Shown piece after piece: positions 15,538 through 22,821 of a stretch of DNA of 47,643 nucleotides. The notes under the pieces were generated by a model. That model was given only the letters and a program-made list of their open reading frames with translations, was not told where the DNA came from and made no database searches. The DNA is from an uncultured Dorea sp. (lineage in GTDB: Bacteria; Bacillota; Clostridia; Lachnospirales; Lachnospiraceae): positions 1-47,643 of the forward strand of contig CAJTZE010000026.1 in NCBI GenBank assembly GCA_910584265.1, given 5' to 3'. Each line of letters begins with the position of its first letter. Within the stretch, counting starts at the first letter, position 1. The position numbers and the translations under genes are program-made.

Positions 15538-16182
15538 ATGTTGATGGATAATATCATTGTCCGGGCGCTGTCCCGTGTTTCTGATCTGATTCTGCTGAAT
15601 ATTTTGTGGATAATATGTTCCCTGCCGGTGGTGACGATCGGGGCATCTACCACGGCATTGTATTCTGTGATGCTGAAAATGGCGGCAAATGAGGAAGGAT
15701 ATATTCTGCGGGGGTTTCTGGGCGGCTTTAGGAAAAACTGGAAGCAGAGCACGATGGTGTGGATGGTGCTTCTGCTGACCGGTGCAGTGATCGGCGCGGA
15801 CTTTATGATTGTGCGCCGGATGCCGGGAGGCCTTGGCTCGGCCGGAATGGTGCTGACGGGCGCGGCGGCGTTGATTTATCTGATCGAGATAGTTTTTGTG
15901 TTTCCTCTGATTGCGAAGTTTGAGAATACGACGCTTCATATGATGAAAAATGCGATCCTGATCCCGGCGGCGAGATTTCCATTTATGGCGCTGGTGATGC
16001 TTTTGATAGGAATGTGCATAGCGCTCACTTTTTTGAATACAATGACAATCCTGGCCGGAGCGGTTATCTGGTGCCTGATCGGGGTGTCTCTGCTGGCTTA
16101 TGCAAATTCGTTCCTTCTCTTGGGCATGTTCCGGCCGTTTTTGAACAGAGAAGAGGATACTGTAAATATGAAAAAACAATGA
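15538..16182 (+). CDS. DUF624 (YesL-like) integral membrane protein
   Basis: A 214-aa polytopic membrane protein of the DUF624/YesL family, whose genes usually sit in CUT1 sugar ABC loci but whose role is not established. Signature parts visible are LILLNILWIICSLPVVTIGA near residues 17-36, FRKNWKQSTMVW around 64-75, FPLIAKFENT around 122-131, and four to five further hydrophobic stretches. GGAGG at 15526-15530 supports ATG 15538, and an extended -10 (TGCTACAAT, 15512-15520) may drive it. It follows the fructosamine island terminator, so it may belong functionally to that importer. It is a paralogue of the DUF624 gene at 30193 in the mannan locus. Confidence 0.85.
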   Translation: MLMDNIIVRALSRVSDLILLNILWIICSLPVVTIGASTTALYSVMLKMAANEEGYILRGFLGGFRKNWKQSTMVWMVLLLTGAVIGADFMIVRRMPGGLGSAGMVLTGAAALIYLIEIVFVFPLIAKFENTTLHMMKNAILIPAARFPFMALVMLLIGMCIALTFLNTMTILAGAVIWCLIGVSLLAYANSFLLLGMFRPFLNREEDTVNMKKQ

Positions 16183-16437
16183 TATCCGGATTTTATCAAG
16201 GAATCGCAGGCAGTATATGAAGCGATGGGAAATCCTGCGCTGAAGTGTATTCTTAGCAAGAAGCAGGAGGAGTATACGATCGAGGATTATTAGGCGCTGC
16301 CGGAGACCTGCCGTGTAGAGCTGATCGACGGCGTGATCTATAATATGGCGGCGCTGGTGGGTATTTTTTCCGGTGGATCGGAGATAGATTTTACAGAACT
16401 CTATGAGAATATTCAGTTTCTATTTGCTGACACATAG
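16183..16437 (+). pseudogene. Uma2/DUF820 endonuclease-like remnant
   Basis: Directly after the DUF624 stop, one frame reads YPDFIKESQAVYEAMGNPAL, then KKQEEYTIEDY, a TAG, and ALPETCRVELIDGVIYNMAA. EYTIEDYYALPxxxRxELIDGVxYxM is the Uma2 (DUF820) family start, so the TAG replaces the second Tyr of DYY. After NMAA the sequence jumps to VGIFSGGSEIDFTELYENIQ, which resembles the C-terminal strand of these proteins, so about 100 residues including the PD-(D/E)XK core are missing. It is a decayed copy with a nonsense codon and an internal deletion. The assignment is from memory of the family motif. Confidence 0.65.
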
Positions 16438-16472
16438 GGCGCATCCCTCAGGGGAAGCGCCTTATGTGTTTA
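16431..16472 (+). terminator. Hairpin terminator between converging units
   Basis: CACATAGGGCGC at 16431-16442 pairs with GCGCCTTATGTG at 16457-16468 (one G-T pair), followed by TTTATA. The minus-strand proC gene ends at 16513, so this hairpin can serve both directions. Confidence 0.6.
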
Positions 16473-16512
16473 TACCAGCCGGAAGCAGAGCCGGAGGATA
16501 TCATGTATGAGG

Positions 16513-17310
16513 TTATAATGCCTTTGACCTTTCTGTGGCGGCTGTAATACATTCCATGACTGCACCTCTCATACCGCCGGTTTCCAGTTTCTCGCAGCCC
16601 TCAATGGTAGTTCCGGCAGGAGATGTCACCATATCCTTGATCTGTCCCGGGTGCATGCCGGTTTCCAGGATCATTTTTGCAGTTCCAAGGCAGGTCTGTG
16701 CCGCAAGCCGGTAGGCAGTTGCTCTTGGAAGCCCCTGCTTTACGCCTCCATCTGCCATGGCCTCAATGAACATGGCGGCATAAGCCGGCCCGCCGCCGCT
16801 GAGCCCGCAGACAGCATCGATCAAGTGCTCCGGCACCATTTCTACAATACCGATGGATTCATAAACAGCCTTTGCAGAAGCAAGTTCGTCCTCGGTGAAA
16901 TCATGATCTGAGCAGAGCGCAAAGGCGCCCTCGTATACCATGGCCGGTGTGTTTGGCATAATGCGCAGAATGCGGGGAGTACCGTCTATCATTGCCTGAA
17001 GGCGTTCGACAGTGATTCCTGCAACAATGGACATCATTGCTTTATTATCTAATGCGTCTCGGCACATAGCCAATGCGTCTGCCGCCTGCTGGGGTTTTAC
17101 TGCAAGCAGGATAATATCTGCATTCCGGCATACTTCTGCATCATCAGAGGATACCGTTACGCCCCAGCCTGCTGCCTTATCCCGCATGGCAGGATTGATG
17201 TCGTAGACAAAGACATGTTCCTTCGCGATAACACCGCTTTCCAGAGCTCCGTAGAGAATGGCTCCGCCCATATTGCCGCAGCCGATAATTCCAAGTTTCT
17301 TTGTGATCAT
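16513..17310 (-). CDS. proC: Pyrroline-5-carboxylate reductase
   Basis: Last step of proline synthesis: NAD(P)H-dependent reduction of 1-pyrroline-5-carboxylate to proline in the cytoplasm. The 265-aa protein is of normal length. It has the N-terminal dinucleotide-binding GIIGCGNMGGAI, the VKPQ motif (LLAVKPQQAADAL), RIMPNTPAMV, and the C-terminal signature SGGGPAYAAMFIEAMADGGV with the downstream AGTTIEG segment. The ribosome site AAAGGACAGG lies upstream on the minus strand. It is the third gene of a minus-strand unit after the ATC-hydrolase-like and M20 genes, only 33 bases from the latter. The genes before it act on amino-acid-like amides, so a proline or cysteine salvage context is possible but unproven. 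Confidence 0.95.
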   Translation of the reverse strand: MITKKLGIIGCGNMGGAILYGALESGVIAKEHVFVYDINPAMRDKAAGWGVTVSSDDAEVCRNADIILLAVKPQQAADALAMCRDALDNKAMMSIVAGITVERLQAMIDGTPRILRIMPNTPAMVYEGAFALCSDHDFTEDELASAKAVYESIGIVEMVPEHLIDAVCGLSGGGPAYAAMFIEAMADGGVKQGLPRATAYRLAAQTCLGTAKMILETGMHPGQIKDMVTSPAGTTIEGCEKLETGGMRGAVMECITAATERSKAL

Positions 17311-17343
17311 AATAGTTTACCTGTCCTTTCTAAAAGATATAAT

Positions 17344-18594
17344 TTATTCATGCGTGCGGTGAAATTCCCATACTTTTTCTAATGCCCCGGGAGTCTCTAT
17401 CAAAAGCTTTGTCCCCTCTGCCATACAGCGCGCCGCATAGAGCATGCCCTTGTGTCCGATGCTCATTCCCGCCTGCCTGGCGGCTGCCTGGTGGTGCAGC
17501 GGTGTACCCCTGCACATCGTAGCTGCGCTTAGGGTGATCAGAGGGATTGTATGGCTGACCTCGGATGCGTCGGTTCCGATGGAAATGGGAATGGGTTCAT
17601 TCTCTAACGGCTCTAACCCGGTGAAATAGACGCCGTGGTTGTCGAACCCGGCTTCCCGGCTGAGCTGGGCGGCAAATGCAAGCTCTTCCTCTGTGTATTC
17701 GGGAACGGGGACCCGCGTCATTGCCTGATAGTAAAGCTCTGCTAATACACGGTTTACCTTCATTTCCTTACAGCTTCCTGCCAGTTCAATGTCTACCGTG
17801 GTTCCGGTCATCAGCGCAGCGCCTCTTGCGCAGTCATCCACCCGCCGGCTGGCATCGTCGGTACGGGCGCGCTTGGATGAGCGGATGAAATAGTTGGTCT
17901 TTGCCGTATCAGGGACGACATTGGCGGGAATTTTATTATCAATGTAGGCATAATGCATGCGCACATCGCCGGGCACATGCTCCCGCAGATAATTAACGCC
18001 GATATTCATAAGCTCTGCCGCATCCAGCGCACTCCTGCCGTCTTCCGGGGATCTGGAAGCGTGGGCGCTGATGCCGTGGAAGGTGTAGTTCTTAATATCC
18101 TGTGACTGCCAGATGTCATTGCTGACGCGGTTCCGGTCGAACGGGTGCCACATGATACCGGTATCTAATCCGTCAAATACTCCGGCTTTGTCCATTACGA
18201 TCTTGCCGGACATGATTTCCTCCGCCGGGCATCCGTAGACAAGGATGGTTCCGGAACTATTGCAGGCGGTTATGTCTTCTTTCAGGGCGCAGGCCGCGGC
18301 GCATACGCCGGTGCCCAGCAGATTGTGCCCGCAGGCATGGCCCAGCTCCGGCAGTGCATCGTATTCTGCCAGAAATCCAAGACGGGGCCTGCCGTTTCCC
18401 CAGACTGCTGTAAAGGCAGTGCTGATCCCGGCTGTGTTCCAGGATATTTCAAAGCCCTGTTTCTGCAGGAAACCGGCAAGACACTCCGAGGAATGGGATT
18501 CCTGATAGGCAGTTTCAGGATGGCAGAAAATGTCGCCGGCAATGTGAATGATTTCTTCTTCGTGGGAAAAAATCCAGTTTGATATTATGTTCAT
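17344..18594 (-). CDS. M20-family amidohydrolase (AbgB/carboxypeptidase type)
   Basis: Cytoplasmic metallo-amidohydrolase of 416 aa resembling the B subunit of p-aminobenzoyl-glutamate hydrolase. The metal-site motif EYDALPELGHACGHNLLG (near residue 82) carries the typical Asp and His ligands, followed by YGCPAEE with the catalytic/metal Glu pair. A dimerisation domain starts at YTFHGISAHASRSPEDGRSA, and the late histidine lies in GTPLHH. The start is the ATG at 18594, preceded on the minus strand by AAAAGGA; an earlier ATG at 18618 lacks a ribosome site. It lies 69 bases after the ATC-hydrolase-like gene. In Pseudomonas an ATC hydrolase is paired with an M20-type S-carbamoylcysteine hydrolase, so this gene could play that part. 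Peptide or N-acyl amino-acid hydrolysis is the alternative. Confidence 0.82.
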   Translation of the reverse strand: MNIISNWIFSHEEEIIHIAGDIFCHPETAYQESHSSECLAGFLQKQGFEISWNTAGISTAFTAVWGNGRPRLGFLAEYDALPELGHACGHNLLGTGVCAAACALKEDITACNSSGTILVYGCPAEEIMSGKIVMDKAGVFDGLDTGIMWHPFDRNRVSNDIWQSQDIKNYTFHGISAHASRSPEDGRSALDAAELMNIGVNYLREHVPGDVRMHYAYIDNKIPANVVPDTAKTNYFIRSSKRARTDDASRRVDDCARGAALMTGTTVDIELAGSCKEMKVNRVLAELYYQAMTRVPVPEYTEEELAFAAQLSREAGFDNHGVYFTGLEPLENEPIPISIGTDASEVSHTIPLITLSAATMCRGTPLHHQAAARQAGMSIGHKGMLYAARCMAEGTKLLIETPGALEKVWEFHRTHE

Positions 18595-18663
18595 GGTAAT
18601 GTCCTTTTCTGGCTGCATCGGACCCGGCGGAAAATATATGTAATGCAGAGTCCGGGATTTTTG

Positions 18664-19383
18664 TTATAACTTGAAGGGATAGATTTCATCGAGAGGAATA
18701 TCATCCAGTATATCAAGATATTCCTGCCCGAAGGTATCTGCATAGTCTGTAAGAGCAAGCTGGACGGCCTTGCTGCCGTCATCGCCTAATGCTTCGGTCA
18801 AAACTCTGCTGATGGTGTGCTTTAAGTGGGCGGTATGGAAATTAAAATCCTTCATGCAGGAAGTACCAAGCTCTTTCTTTTTCTGTGCAAGCTGGATGTT
18901 CTCTTCCTCTGTCAGGGGATGTCCCCAGTCAAATTCGCAGCGGCCGCCGCCCCAGCTTAGTGAAGCTGTGGTCGGAGTGCAGACGAAATCGGGGCGGAAT
19001 CCTTGATATACGGCATTGTCTACGTTCACACAGTAATATTTTCCATATTCCAGAATATCGTGTTTCTTCCATGCATCGCACCAGGCGCATTTGGCGATGT
19101 AGGTCTGGAGCACGGGCTCTGTCTGGAGCTGTCCAAATTCCATCTGTCCCTCATAGTCCGGCTTCCATTCGCCGTAGGCCTGATTGGTCATGGTGGTAAG
19201 CTCATCGCCGTGAGCCTTGGCATTTAGCGCCATGCGTTTTCCCCGTTCATTTCCATAGGCGGTCATGGCTGCAAGAATGGCATCTCTGCCTGCATCGCCG
19301 CACAGTTCTATCGTATGCCTGGCAAAATAGGCAAACAGCATCGCGTGATGCTCAATCAAGCAGGTAATTTTTGTATCTGCCAT
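18664..19383 (-). CDS. L-2-amino-thiazoline-4-carboxylic acid hydrolase-like protein
   Basis: A 239-aa protein of the ATC_hydrolase family. The named member opens the thiazoline ring of L-ATC to S-carbamoyl-cysteine on the route to L-cysteine. Supporting segments are the N-terminal HHAMLFAYFARHTIELCG, the basic AYGNERGKRMALNAKAHGD helix, the Cys-rich AKCAWCDAWKKHDI near residue 120, YCVNVDNAVYQGF, and CEFDWGHPLTEEE. No signal peptide is visible, so it is cytoplasmic. GGGGGAA serves as ribosome site and a minus-strand promoter lies upstream. It is the first gene of a unit with an M20 amidohydrolase and proC. Most members of this family are untested, so the exact reaction is uncertain. Confidence 0.75.
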   Translation of the reverse strand: MADTKITCLIEHHAMLFAYFARHTIELCGDAGRDAILAAMTAYGNERGKRMALNAKAHGDELTTMTNQAYGEWKPDYEGQMEFGQLQTEPVLQTYIAKCAWCDAWKKHDILEYGKYYCVNVDNAVYQGFRPDFVCTPTTASLSWGGGRCEFDWGHPLTEEENIQLAQKKKELGTSCMKDFNFHTAHLKHTISRVLTEALGDDGSKAVQLALTDYADTFGQEYLDILDDIPLDEIYPFKL

Positions 19384-19422
19384 AAAAAGTTCCCCCTTCG
19401 GTCAAATATTGTAGATAAGAAA

Positions 19423-19451
19423 ATTATACTACAGAGAATAGACGCTGGAAA
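19423..19451 (-). promoter_or_regulatory. Promoter of the ATC-hydrolase/M20/proC unit
   Basis: On the minus strand TTTCCA (plus positions 19446-19451) and TATAAT (19423-19428) are separated by 17 bases, about 40 bases before the first start codon. The region is shared back to back with the promoter of the phosphoglucomutase gene. Confidence 0.55.
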
Positions 19452-19492
19452 GGAATAGTTAGGGAAAAGGTTGATTTATTGCGGGGGACTCG

Positions 19493-19521
19493 TTGCCAAG
19501 TTTGGCCAAACATGGTATATT
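19493..19521 (+). promoter_or_regulatory. Promoter of the first phosphoglucomutase gene
   Basis: TTGCCA at 19493-19498, 17 bases, then TATATT at 19516-19521 with an extended TGG in front. An imperfect dyad, TTGCCAAGTTTGGCCAA, spans the -35 and spacer and could be an operator. The start codon lies about 60 bases downstream. Confidence 0.65.
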
Positions 19522-19584
19522 AGAACTAACCTTTTTGTCAAGTTGAACAAAAAATATGAAAAAAGAATGGTAGGAGTGGTTAAA

Positions 19585-21267
19585 ATGTATCAGGAAGAGT
19601 ATAAGCGCTGGATGGCGGCAGATTTGGAAGATGCGGATCTTATGCCGGAATTATCCAAGGTCGAAGGCAATGATGAGGAGATCAAGGATCGTTTTGCAGT
19701 AGCATTGAAGTTCGGTACGGCCGGACTCCGGGGGGTGCTGGGAGCAGGAACGAACCGTATGAATATTTATGTTGTGCGTCAGGCTACGCAGGGACTTGCG
19801 AACTGGGTTAAGACACAGGGCGGGAACCAGACCGTGGCAATCAGCTATGACAGCCGCTTGAAGAGTGATGTGTTTGCTAAGACGGCAGCAGGTGTTCTGG
19901 CGGCGAATGGAATTCATGTTAGGATTTACGACGCGTTGATGCCTGTGCCGGCGCTTTCCTTTGCGACACGCTATTATAAGTGCAATGCCGGCATTATGGT
20001 TACGGCTTCCCACAATCCGGCTAAGTACAACGGATATAAGGCGTACGGACCGGACGGATGCCAGATGACAGACGATGCGGCGGCGATTGTATATGATGAG
20101 ATCCAGAAGACAGATGTGCTGAACGGGGCAGAGTATATTTCTTTTGCAGAGGGTGTTGAGAACGGCTTGATCCGCTTTGTGGGAGATGACTGCAAGAAGG
20201 CGCTCTATGAAGCGATTGAATCCCGCCAGGTACGTCCGGGCCTCTGCAAGAGCGCAGGCCTGAAGCTGGTTTACAGTCCGTTAAACGGCGCGGGGCTGGT
20301 GCCGGTTACTCAGGTTCTGAAGGATATTGGCATTACCGATATTACGATCGTGCCGGATCAGGAATATCCGAACGGATATTTTACAACCTGCAGCTATCCG
20401 AATCCTGAGATTTTTGAGGCGTTGGAGCAGGGATTGAAATTGGCAGAGGAGACAGGCGCAGACCTGATGCTGGCAACAGACCCGGATGCAGACCGCGTAG
20501 GCATTGCCATGAAGTGTCCGGACGGCTCCTACGAGCTGGTAAGCGGAAATGAAGTGGGCGTTCTGCTGCTTGATTATATCTGTGCGGGACGTATCGAGAA
20601 GGGAACCATGCCGGAGAAGCCGGTTGCTGTGAAGTCGATTGTATCGACGCCGCTTGCAGATGCGGTTGCAGAGCATTACGGCGTTGAGCTGAGAAGCGTA
20701 CTGACCGGATTTAAGTGGATCGGCGATCAGATTGCGCGTCTGGAGGCGGACGGAGAGGCAGACCGTTTTATCTTCGGATTCGAGGAGAGCTACGGATATC
20801 TGGCAGGCCCTTATGTGCGTGATAAGGACGCGGTGATCGGTTCTATGCTGATCTGTGAGATGGCCGCATATTATAGAAGCATCGGCAGCTCATTGAAGCA
20901 GAGAATGGAAGAGATTTATACAGAGTACGGACGTTATCTGAACAAGGTGGACAGCTTTGAGTTCCCAGGACTTACCGGCATGGATAAGATGACAGGGATT
21001 ATGCAGGAGCTTAGGGAGAATCCGCCGGCAGAGATCGCAGGATACAAGGTGGTTAAGGCTGTGGATTACAAGAAGCCGGAGGAAACCGGGCTTCCGGCGG
21101 CGAATGTATTGATTTATTCGCTGGAAGGGGGAGCAAGCGTAATCGTCCGCCCATCCGGAACAGAGCCTAAGATCAAGACCTATTTTACGACCCTTGGAAA
21201 GGATCTTGAAGAAGCACAGGCTCAGAAGGATAAGCTGGCAGAGGCGTTGAAGCCAATGTTTGCATAA
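19585..21267 (+). CDS. pgcA: Alpha-phosphoglucomutase/phosphomannomutase (PgcA type)
   Basis: Interconverts hexose-1-phosphate and hexose-6-phosphate in the cytoplasm. The 560-aa protein belongs to the alpha-D-phosphohexomutase superfamily. The entrance motif is KFGTAGLRGVLGAGTNRMN at residues 42-60. The phosphoserine loop TASHNP is at 140-145, the Mg loop DPDADR follows, then a sugar-binding GFEESYG and the phosphate-binding RPSGTEPKIKTY near the C-terminus. The start is ATG 19585, with TAGGAGTGG at 19571-19579; the upstream in-frame codons cover the promoter and are not coding. It is monocistronic, with a terminator behind. It is a paralogue of the mutase inside the mannan locus, and being outside that operon it is more likely the general glucose mutase. 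Confidence 0.9.
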   Translation: MYQEEYKRWMAADLEDADLMPELSKVEGNDEEIKDRFAVALKFGTAGLRGVLGAGTNRMNIYVVRQATQGLANWVKTQGGNQTVAISYDSRLKSDVFAKTAAGVLAANGIHVRIYDALMPVPALSFATRYYKCNAGIMVTASHNPAKYNGYKAYGPDGCQMTDDAAAIVYDEIQKTDVLNGAEYISFAEGVENGLIRFVGDDCKKALYEAIESRQVRPGLCKSAGLKLVYSPLNGAGLVPVTQVLKDIGITDITIVPDQEYPNGYFTTCSYPNPEIFEALEQGLKLAEETGADLMLATDPDADRVGIAMKCPDGSYELVSGNEVGVLLLDYICAGRIEKGTMPEKPVAVKSIVSTPLADAVAEHYGVELRSVLTGFKWIGDQIARLEADGEADRFIFGFEESYGYLAGPYVRDKDAVIGSMLICEMAAYYRSIGSSLKQRMEEIYTEYGRYLNKVDSFEFPGLTGMDKMTGIMQELRENPPAEIAGYKVVKAVDYKKPEETGLPAANVLIYSLEGGASVIVRPSGTEPKIKTYFTTLGKDLEEAQAQKDKLAEALKPMFA

Positions 21268-21294
21268 CGGCAGAAAGACAGCATAGAGAGTAAG

Positions 21295-21340
21295 AGCGGG
21301 CGGTTCTGAAAAGTTTTATCAGAAACGTCCGCTTTTTATT
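21295..21340 (+). terminator. Intrinsic terminator after the first mutase gene
   Basis: AGCGGGCGGTTCTGA starting at 21295 pairs imperfectly with TCAGAAACGTCCGCT ending at 21333, followed by TTTTTATT. The stem is long and the T run is clear. Confidence 0.85.
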
Positions 21341-21372
21341 ATATAGGATTAAGGTGTCAATGGAAGGATTGC

Positions 21373-21430
21373 TTGACAATGTCTGCGGTTTTAAGTATAT
21401 TAAATTAATAAAGGAAAGTATTAAATTAAT
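21373..21430 (+). promoter_or_regulatory. LacI gene promoter with two ATTAAATTAAT operators
   Basis: TTGACA at 21373-21378, 17 bases, TATATT at 21396-21401. The 11-bp palindrome ATTAAATTAAT occurs at 21399-21409, overlapping the -10, and again at 21420-21430. The two are 21 bp apart and therefore on the same face of the helix. The same palindrome stands before the importer operon, which fits autoregulation plus operon control by this LacI protein. Confidence 0.7.
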
Positions 21431-21458
21431 TAATTATATACTGTTTGTGGAGGTTTTT

Positions 21459-22469
21459 ATGGCTAAGGACGTAACGCTTGCGGATATTGCGTCGAGGGTC
21501 GGCGTAAGTAATGTTGCTGTTTCTAAAGCACTGTCTGGGAAGCCGGGAGTGAGCCGGGAACTCAGAAGTAGGATTAAAAAAGTTGCGGAAGAGATGGGAT
21601 ACGTGCCGAGTGCGGCGGGCAGAACGGTTTCAAATGAAACCGGGAATATAGGAGTGATCATTCCAGAACGTTTTTATGGAGATTCTTTTTCTTTCTATGG
21701 AAGGTTATATGAGAAAGTGGTAAGGGCTTTATATGAGAACAGATATTATGGGATCCTGGAGATGCTGGGGAAAGAGGATGAAGAGTCTGGAGTCCTGCCG
21801 AAAGTAATGCAGGATGAGAAGGTAGACGGCTTGATCCTTATGGGACAGATGGAAGACGGGTATATTAAGAAGATGGTGAGCCAGACAAAGCTTCCGGTAT
21901 TTTTTCTTGATACGTATGTACCGTTTGCCGAGCTTGATACGGTTATTTCAGACGGATATTACGGGATGTATCTGCTGACGAATCTTTTGATAGCGCGGGG
22001 GCACAGGCAGATCGGATATGTGGGCAATGTGGACGCTACAAGTAGTATTGCGGACAGGTATTGGGGTTATAGGCGCGCCCTGCGGGAAAATGGGATAGAG
22101 TTTGATCCGGATTGGGAAACGACGGACCGTGATAAATATGGAAAGACCTATGACAGGATAATCGAAGCTCCGGGAGAGATGGATGCCTTTGTGTGCAACT
22201 GCGACTATACAGCGCATATTGTGATAAAGAATCTGGAAGATGCCGGATGCCGGGTGCCGGAGGATGTGTCCGTGGTGGGTTTTGATAATTTCCTGCCGGC
22301 GGGTATTACAGAAAACCGGATCACTTCTTATGAAGTAAATACGGAGCAGATGGCAAGGCTTTGCGTGAAGTCTCTGATACGGAAGATCGGGAAGAAAAGA
22401 TACGCCGGCGGAATTCAGATAGTAACAGGACGGATTGTAGAAAAGGAGACGGTAAAAGCCAGAGAATAA
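21459..22469 (+). CDS. LacI-family regulator of the mannan locus
   Basis: A 336-aa LacI/GalR repressor. The N-terminal HTH reads VTLADIASRVGVSNVAVSKA and GKPGVSRELRSRIKKVAEEM, with the hinge helix around residues 48-60. A periplasmic-binding-protein-like sensor domain starts at NIGVIIPERFYGDSF and includes GLILMGQM and the late VSVVGFDNFLPAGI. The start is ATG 21459 (TGGAGG at 21448-21453); the longer frame upstream runs through the promoter. A terminator follows the gene. Position and shared operators make it the local controller of the manno-oligosaccharide operon that begins 353 bases downstream. The effector is probably a manno-oligosaccharide or a phosphorylated intermediate. Confidence 0.88.
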   Translation: MAKDVTLADIASRVGVSNVAVSKALSGKPGVSRELRSRIKKVAEEMGYVPSAAGRTVSNETGNIGVIIPERFYGDSFSFYGRLYEKVVRALYENRYYGILEMLGKEDEESGVLPKVMQDEKVDGLILMGQMEDGYIKKMVSQTKLPVFFLDTYVPFAELDTVISDGYYGMYLLTNLLIARGHRQIGYVGNVDATSSIADRYWGYRRALRENGIEFDPDWETTDRDKYGKTYDRIIEAPGEMDAFVCNCDYTAHIVIKNLEDAGCRVPEDVSVVGFDNFLPAGITENRITSYEVNTEQMARLCVKSLIRKIGKKRYAGGIQIVTGRIVEKETVKARE

Positions 22470-22501
22470 TATTAACAGGGGTTGCTTTTATTAGAGTTTT
22501 T

Positions 22502-22541
22502 GGGTTGAATGCGGTGTGCAGCCGGATTTGACCCTTTTTTT
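22502..22541 (+). terminator. Intrinsic terminator after the LacI gene
   Basis: GGGTTGAAT at 22502-22510 pairs with ATTTGACCC at 22526-22534 through two G-T pairs, with an inner CGG/CCG extension, and is followed by seven Ts. Confidence 0.8.
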
Positions 22542-22605
22542 GATGTTTTGTATGCCGGAAAAGCCGCCGGTGGAAAAATTTCCGAACTGTTGTTTGGATA
22601 ATTAA

Positions 22606-22637
22606 ATTAAGTTAATAAATAAATTTATTAACTTAAT
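22606..22637 (+). repeat. 32-bp perfect AT-rich palindrome upstream of the mannan importer operon
   Basis: ATTAAGTTAATAAA at 22606-22619 is perfectly inverted at 22624-22637 around TAAA. It overlaps ATTAAATTAAG at 22601-22611, a one-base variant of the LacI operator. It lies about 115 bases upstream of the operon promoter, a suitable distance for an auxiliary operator and DNA looping. Confidence 0.6.
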
Positions 22638-22746
22638 ATTGTGAAAAATAGCATACAATAAATGGTGATATTCAACAAAAAAGCGAGGACGTTTTTTTAT
22701 AAAATGACGAAAGTGTGTATTATTGCCAAATAACAAAAAATACAGG

Positions 22747-22784
22747 TTGATTAAATTAATATAATAATGTATAGTTAAATTAAC
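22747..22784 (+). promoter_or_regulatory. Promoter of the mannan operon with two LacI-type operators
   Basis: TTGATT at 22747-22752, 17 bases, TATAGT at 22770-22775. ATTAAATTAAT at 22750-22760 covers the spacer, and GTTAAATTAAC at 22774-22784 covers the start region. Both share the TTAAATTAA core seen twice before the LacI gene. Confidence 0.65.
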
Positions 22785-22821
22785 TCAAATGAAGTTAATA
22801 AAAAAGAAAAGGAGATGCATT

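Noticed and set aside
19471..19584. N-terminal extension of the first phosphoglucomutase
   Set aside because: The extension runs through a good promoter (19493-19521) and the ribosome site fits ATG 19585.
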